The notes beneath the pieces were generated by a model that worked only from the letters and a program-made list of their open reading frames with translations, had not been told where the DNA came from and did no database searches. From Lachnospiraceae bacterium (GTDB lineage Bacteria; Bacillota; Clostridia; Lachnospirales; Lachnospiraceae), in contig QXWO01000041.1 in the NCBI GenBank assembly GCA_009911035.1, forward strand, positions 1 through 56,153: a DNA stretch of 56,153 nucleotides, written 5' to 3'. Shown piece after piece: positions 52,119 through 56,153 of this stretch; position 1 is the stretch's first letter, and the number at the start of each line of letters is the position of its first letter. Made by a program: the position numbers and the translations under genes.

Positions 52119-52990
52119 TTCTCTGCATCTCCTTTAAAATAGTATAAATATAAATCTTCCAAATTAGGCCGTATCGGTATTGCATTTTCCATAGGCGGGT
52201 GATCTGCAATTATCCGCAATACAGTTTCGCCCCTGTCTGTATTTCGGAGATTGCTCGTGTTAAATGCAGCGGCACATTTCTCTGCATGAGCAGTCGGAAC
52301 AGTACATTCCCATACTTGCCCATCAATTTCAGAAGTGATTTCTTGTGGTTTCCCAAAATGAATAATTTCACCAGATTTCATCATTATGATTTCTTCTGCA
52401 ATAAATTCTACATCCGAAACAATATGCGTCGATAAAATTACGATACGGTCTTGCGCAAAGGCACTGATTATGTTACGAAAACGTACGCGCTCTTTTGGAT
52501 CGAGACCCGCTGTCGGCTCGTCTAAAATCAAAATGTGGGGATTATTAAGCATTGCCTGTGCAATTCCTAAACGCTGCTTCATACCGCCTGAAAAGGTCTT
52601 GATTTTGTGCCTACTTTCCTCAGACAGTCCCACCGCTTCAAGTAGCTGCTTTGATTTTTTCTTTGCGTTTTTTTCACTTAACCCCTTTAAGGCAGATATA
52701 TACAGCAAAAAATCAAGTGCTGTAAATTCAGGATAATACCCAAAATGTTGCGGGAGATAGCCTAAAAGTTCACTGTATTTTTCACCTAACGTCACAATGT
52801 TTTTTCCATCTAAAACAATTTTTCCGGAAGTTGGTGTCTGAATGTTGCACAACAGCCGCATGAACGTAGTCTTTCCTGCTCCGTTTGCACCTAACAAGCC
52901 ATAAACTCCATTTGACAGTGTAATATTCAAATGTTTTACGGCGGTTTTGGAGCCAAATTTTTTGGTCAGATCGATAGTTTTTAGTTTCAT
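52115..52990 (-). CDS. ABC transporter ATP-binding protein
   Basis: 291 residues. Walker A GANGAGKTT near residues 34-42, signature SGGMKQRLGIAQAM and Walker B HILILDEPTAGLDP, then the switch STHIVSDVEF. All are intact. The C-terminal ~80 residues are those typical of bacitracin/lantibiotic-type exporters. It pairs with the permease encoded next to it. A hairpin with an adjacent small palindrome lies upstream at 53017-53066, so the transporter genes may have their own promoter regulated by the response regulator. Confidence 0.93.
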   Translation of the reverse strand: MKLKTIDLTKKFGSKTAVKHLNITLSNGVYGLLGANGAGKTTFMRLLCNIQTPTSGKIVLDGKNIVTLGEKYSELLGYLPQHFGYYPEFTALDFLLYISALKGLSEKNAKKKSKQLLEAVGLSEESRHKIKTFSGGMKQRLGIAQAMLNNPHILILDEPTAGLDPKERVRFRNIISAFAQDRIVILSTHIVSDVEFIAEEIIMMKSGEIIHFGKPQEITSEIDGQVWECTVPTAHAEKCAAAFNTSNLRNTDRGETVLRIIADHPPMENAIPIRPNLEDLYLYYFKGDAEK

Positions 52991-53016
52991 ATAAACTCCT
53001 TTCTCTATAAGGGGAA

Positions 53017-53066
53017 TTACGTGTAATATGCAAAAAAATACTCCCCTTGTGACTTTACGGAGAGTA
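53017..53066 (-). terminator. Terminator between kinase and transporter genes, with palindrome
   Basis: Minus strand: TACTCTCC (53066-53059) / GGGGAGTA (53046-53039), one mismatch, then a T run (53038-53032). Just downstream ATTAC-GT-GTAAT (53016-53027) is a 12-bp palindrome, a possible regulator site before the ABC genes. Confidence 0.6.
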
Positions 53067-53104
53067 TAAAAGGTAATTATCTACTTTTTATCTACAAATA
53101 AAAT

Positions 53105-54280
53105 TCAATATTTTGTTTTGAAAAATGCGGTCACCTTTGCACCATCCGCAATATTCTCAATCTGCAGGTAGCCACCGTGATGTTCACAGAGTAGCTTACA
53201 TATATAAAGCCCTAATCCAAAGTGTTTAAAATGATCGGATTCCTCTGTGAAATATGGGTTAGCAGCTTTGCACAGAACATCTTTGTTAAAGCCTTTTCCA
53301 TCGTCAGATACCGAAAGTCGTAAGCCGCCATCACTAAATTCAAAAGTAAGCGTTACCGCAGCACAGGCGTAACGGACAGCATTCGCAATCAGATTATTAC
53401 ATACCTGTGAAACAAATTCTGTGTCAATAGACAGTTCATGTATAAAGGTTTTGTTTTGCCGATATAACTTTTTTCCCTTCTGTATACATACAATTTCTGT
53501 GCTTTCATATAAGGAAGATAAAAATGGCTGCAAAAGAACTGTTTTGTATTCCGGTTGTGTATCTTCCAAACGCTGAAGATTACTCATGCTGGCTACATAT
53601 GTTTCCATCCGAGATATATGCTTTCCCATCGTAACTGCAGTTTCTCTGGTCTGTGTGTTATCGCTTGCCTGTAGCATTTCATCATAACCTTTCAGCACCG
53701 TAAGCGGGGTTCGCAGGTCATGAGCAAAAGCAGCGTTAAGCCGTTTGCGATCCTCAACCTGCCGCCACATCTCTAAAAAATTATTTGCAAGTTTAGTCCG
53801 CATAATTTCAAAAGAAGTACAGAGCTGCCCTAATTCGTCATTACTATCATATTCGATCAAAAAATCAAGATCATTATTTGCTATTTTTTCAGATGCCGCC
53901 CGCAATTCCGCAAGCGGTTTCTTCAGCTTATCCTTATAAAATAATAGTACCGCCCCTATGATACACAAAGCAGAGTAAAGTGGTGTTGCAATAACAGGAA
54001 TTAACGCTAATAGTGCTATTGTACGTTCGTCCTGTTCTGCTAATGAAACTGGTGTACTGTTAATATAAGCACCGTCCCCTAACTGTTCACCATGTTCATT
54101 CGTTAAATAATACTTTTCGCCGGATATTGGGTAAGAATCTCTAATAGTATTTGTCATACTGTTGCATAAGGAAGCTGTCATTACAGAAAGGATAAGTGCA
54201 AGCATAACAAATATTACCACATAAAGCATAAGACTTTTCCGGAGAGATAAACCCCGTCCTAGGTGTCTTACTTTATCCAT
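53105..54280 (-). CDS. Sensor histidine kinase
   Basis: 391 residues. Two membrane helices (LMLYVVIFVMLALILSVMT near 17-35 and PVIATPLYSALCIIGAVLLFY near 95-115) enclose an external loop of ~60 residues. A HAMP-like linker, the H-box FAHDLRTPLTVLKGY, the N-box CNNLIANAVRYA, G1 SVSDDGKGF and G2 FGLGLYICKLLCEHHGG are all present, so it should be active. The small sensing domain and coupling to an ABC transporter fit kinases that detect cell-wall-targeting peptides. It overlaps the response regulator gene by 13 bases. Confidence 0.93.
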   Translation of the reverse strand: MDKVRHLGRGLSLRKSLMLYVVIFVMLALILSVMTASLCNSMTNTIRDSYPISGEKYYLTNEHGEQLGDGAYINSTPVSLAEQDERTIALLALIPVIATPLYSALCIIGAVLLFYKDKLKKPLAELRAASEKIANNDLDFLIEYDSNDELGQLCTSFEIMRTKLANNFLEMWRQVEDRKRLNAAFAHDLRTPLTVLKGYDEMLQASDNTQTRETAVTMGKHISRMETYVASMSNLQRLEDTQPEYKTVLLQPFLSSLYESTEIVCIQKGKKLYRQNKTFIHELSIDTEFVSQVCNNLIANAVRYACAAVTLTFEFSDGGLRLSVSDDGKGFNKDVLCKAANPYFTEESDHFKHFGLGLYICKLLCEHHGGYLQIENIADGAKVTAFFKTKY

Positions 54281-54975
54281 TTATACCCACACCCCCAAAC
54301 TGTTTCAATATACACTCGGTTTGTGTATACAGCAATTTTCGTACGTATTCTGCGAATATGTTCGGCCACAACATTGCTGTCGCCGTCGCTGTCATAACCC
54401 CAGATGCGTTCATATATCCTTTCTTTGTCAAAAACCTGTCCTGGATTTTGGGATAGCAGTTCCACGATGTCAAATTCCTTTTTGGCAAGGCCGAGGCGTT
54501 TGTTCGCAAAAAACAGGCATCGCTCCGAATAGTCAATTGTTAATTCACCGGAAAATCTAATCTGCGCTTCAAAGCCCCGCCGTGTTTCCCGACGCAGGTG
54601 GGCAGATACTCTGGCTTCAAGCTCCATAAGAGAGAACGGTTTGACTATATAATCGTCACCTCCGGCAGCAAACCCTTTAACCTTATCAGTATCTTCAATT
54701 CGTGCAGTCAAAAAAAGAATAGGACAGGATATATGGTCACGAATGCGTTCACAGATCTCCAGCCCAGTTGAGCCGGGCATATTTATATCGAGCAAAATAA
54801 TGTCTGGCTGTCGTTCTACTTGTTTCAGTGCTTCTGTTCCATTTGTGGCAGATAAAACAAGATAACCCTTACTTTCAAAAAAGCTGCGAAGCATTGACAC
54901 AATATCTGCTTCATCATCAGCTATCAATATTTTCGTTTTTATTTTTCGCACCTCCAACCTATAGTATAAAACCAA
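54268..54975 (-). CDS. OmpR-family response regulator
   Basis: 235 residues in the longest frame. The receiver domain has IADDEAD, phosphorylation site ILLDINMPG and the switch/lysine segment ...VKPFSLMEL; the C-terminus is an OmpR-type winged helix (FDIVELLSQNPGQVFDKERIYERIWGYD). The start is uncertain: ATG 54975 gives 9 extra residues, but the strong GGAGGTG lies where an AUA codon (ATAAAAACG) would be the start, about 10 bases further in. It is likely the activator of the adjacent ABC genes. Confidence 0.93.
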   Translation of the reverse strand: MVLYYRLEVRKIKTKILIADDEADIVSMLRSFFESKGYLVLSATNGTEALKQVERQPDIILLDINMPGSTGLEICERIRDHISCPILFLTARIEDTDKVKGFAAGGDDYIVKPFSLMELEARVSAHLRRETRRGFEAQIRFSGELTIDYSERCLFFANKRLGLAKKEFDIVELLSQNPGQVFDKERIYERIWGYDSDGDSNVVAEHIRRIRTKIAVYTNRVYIETVWGCGYKWIK

Positions 54976-54995
54976 ATATAGCAGATATTTTTCAA

Positions 54996-55181
54996 CTATT
55001 TATCTACTCTTATACCGTCTTTTCTGCGCGCGTCAACAGGTTTTTCTGCATTCTTTGGTATTAACCACATATAACCAAGTTTTGAAATACCAGGTATGCG
55101 GTTATCTTCGCATAGTTTCTGTACACGTCTCTCTGAAATACCCCATTTCTTTGCTGCTTGCGGTGAGGACATATATTCCAT
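54996..55181 (-). CDS. Excisionase-like small HTH protein
   Basis: 61 residues: MEYMSSPQAAKKWGISERRVQKLCEDNRIPGISKLGYMWLIPKNAEKPVD matches the MerR/excisionase-type helix-turn-helix (AAKKWGISERRVQKL...G...W.IP). It has its own consensus promoter and lies 20 bases upstream of the response regulator gene, so it may regulate the cassette. Such small HTH proteins also act as excision factors, but no integrase gene is seen. Confidence 0.7.
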   Translation of the reverse strand: MEYMSSPQAAKKWGISERRVQKLCEDNRIPGISKLGYMWLIPKNAEKPVDARRKDGIRVDK

Positions 55182-55217
55182 AACTCGCTTATCCTTTCAT
55201 CAAATTTATTTAATGTA

Positions 55218-55246
55218 ATTATATACGGTTATCCGAACAATATCAA
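55218..55246 (-). promoter_or_regulatory. Promoter of the HTH-two-component cassette
   Basis: Minus strand: TTGATA (55246-55241), 17-base spacer, TATAAT (55223-55218), a near-consensus promoter 37 bases before the start codon. Confidence 0.75.
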
Positions 55247-55259
55247 GTACCAATTATAA

Positions 55260-55526
55260 AGCTGATTTTAAAACGTAGAAGTGCTTTTGATTAGATTTAA
55301 ATCTTGTAAATATTCCATTGCTACAGAGTACTTTGATTGATAACCGTTCATTTTGTAAATGAATTTCAAAGCAAAAGTTGTATTGGTAGGTATTAGGCAC
55401 TTTTATGGTCACCGATTTGAATAGGATACCATTAAGCAGAATTATTACGTGTTGATTCGAAAAAATTACGAGAAATTAAATGCGTAAACATATAATGCTA
55501 AAATATGAAAAAAGGAGGAGAACGGT
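55260..55526. other. Intergenic stretch before the radical SAM gene
   Basis: No gene seen; in particular no precursor-peptide frame with an RBS. A TATAAT at 55491-55496 may be the -10 of the downstream gene, without a clear -35. Confidence 0.4.
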
Positions 55527-56153
55527 ATGGACAATAAATGCATGAGTTTTTCTGATTCCACTAAATTTATGTTTAATGCAGATTCGGTCATTATATTTAA
55601 TAGATTAAACGGTCAATGGATAAAAATATCAAGGGAATGTTATGAAATACTTAGAAACTGTATGAGCGAAAAATTAACAGAGGAAGAAATGCTTTCTAGG
55701 CTAGCAGATGAAGAAGATCGGGCTTATATAAGGAAGATGCTTGATTTGTTAGATTCTATGGGATGTATGTATAGGAAAACAGTGCAAAAAGTCAACAATG
55801 TCAGTTTTGCAATTACACACCGTTGTAACCTAAAATGTATACACTGTATGGTAAATGCACAGTATGGAAATGAACAAACAGATTATTTTGATACAGAAAC
55901 CATATGCAGGTTGTTGAATAAAATAGTTTCGGTTGAACCTGAAGTTGTTGTTCTGACAGGTGGGGAACCGCTGCTTAGAAAAGATTTCTTGGATATATTA
56001 TCACACTTAAGAAGCAAGTATAGCGGAAAAATAACATTAATGACAAACGGCACGTTATTTAATTCTCAAAATATTACTCCCTATTTAGTCAAGTCTTTTT
56101 TCCTTATTTTTCAAGGAATTTTTAGTTACATATCTCAGATGAATGAGCCACGA
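55527..56153 (+). CDS. Radical SAM peptide maturase, 3' end missing
   Basis: Start ATG 55527 behind AAAAAAGGAGGAG; 209 codons to the window edge. After an N-terminal domain resembling a PqqD/RRE-type peptide-binding fold (residues ~20-90: WIKISRECYEILRNC, then DRAYIRKMLDLLDSMG), the radical SAM cluster motif CNLKCIHC (near residue 101) and TGGEPLLRKDFLDIL, LMTNGTL are all typical of RiPP-modifying enzymes. From about base 56095 the translation (SFFLIFQGIFSYISQ) stops resembling the family, so an insertion or frameshift is likely there. The minus strand of that end (SWLIHLRYVTKNSL...) could be a transposase tail. Relation to the adjacent ABC cassette is plausible. Confidence 0.8.
   Translation, partial: MDNKCMSFSDSTKFMFNADSVIIFNRLNGQWIKISRECYEILRNCMSEKLTEEEMLSRLADEEDRAYIRKMLDLLDSMGCMYRKTVQKVNNVSFAITHRCNLKCIHCMVNAQYGNEQTDYFDTETICRLLNKIVSVEPEVVVLTGGEPLLRKDFLDILSHLRSKYSGKITLMTNGTLFNSQNITPYLVKSFFLIFQGIFSYISQMNEPR

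Noticed and set aside
1-56153. Prophage
   Set aside because: No capsid, tail, terminase or lysis genes; T4SS and partition genes indicate a conjugative element.

Overview
This 56 kb window looks like part of a large conjugative element (plasmid or integrative element) from a gut-type Clostridia/Lachnospiraceae bacterium. Supporting signs are moderately AT-rich DNA, AAAAGGAGG ribosome binding sites, frequent TTG/GTG starts, a PrgI/VirB4/CwlT-type Gram-positive type IV secretion system, and Firmicutes-style DnaE, ParA, AbiE and VanR/S-like regulators. No rRNA, tRNA, CRISPR array, relaxase or complete integrase was seen.

Layout: (1) 1-4.7 kb, conjugation genes: a replication-relaxation-like protein cut by the left edge, a VirD4/TraG coupling protein and a wHTH protein. 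(2) 4.7-6.3 kb, an AbiE toxin-antitoxin pair on the minus strand with a consensus promoter inside an inverted repeat. (3) 6.3-10.0 kb, maintenance: a ribbon-helix-helix/coiled-coil protein with operators, a small divergent gene, and parA-parB. Six copies of a near-perfect 15-bp palindrome lie nearby (9847-13145) and are candidate parS sites. (4) 10.2-20.4 kb, a plus-strand replication block: zinc-ribbon/TOPRIM primase-like protein, LPD1-like zincin, OB-fold/HD protein, delta-prime-like AAA protein, DnaX and a full-length DnaE. (5) 21-26.2 kb, two minus-strand candidate initiators flanking about 15 directly repeated iterons and a Phd/ParE-type toxin-antitoxin pair. (6) 26.4-32.2 kb, an N6-adenine-type methylase (NPPY), a large SNF2/DEAD-like helicase and a beta-clamp-like protein. 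(7) 32.4-35.3 kb, an XRE regulator / ImmA-IrrE peptidase / PIN-like module, then a GNAT protein beside a truncated gene. (8) 35.7-49.7 kb, a 16-gene mating-pore operon. (9) 49.7-51.0 kb, a decayed junction with a large inverted repeat and gene debris. (10) 51.0-55.2 kb, an HTH / response regulator / histidine kinase / ABC transporter cassette on the minus strand, then the start of a radical SAM peptide maturase that seems interrupted near the right edge.

The most striking feature is that one mobile element carries its own set of Pol III replisome parts: alpha, tau/gamma, a delta-prime-like subunit, a beta-like clamp and a primase-like protein, plus its own helicase. A candidate iteron origin and a partition system accompany them. 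Three of these operons start with a promoter, then an intrinsic-terminator-like hairpin, then the RBS, which suggests shared control by attenuation or antitermination. The mating-pore operon contains several divergent parts: duplicated pilin-like proteins, a free-standing VirB4-N-like protein, a tyrosine-recombinase-fold protein lacking its catalytic residues, and a degenerate GGDEF protein.
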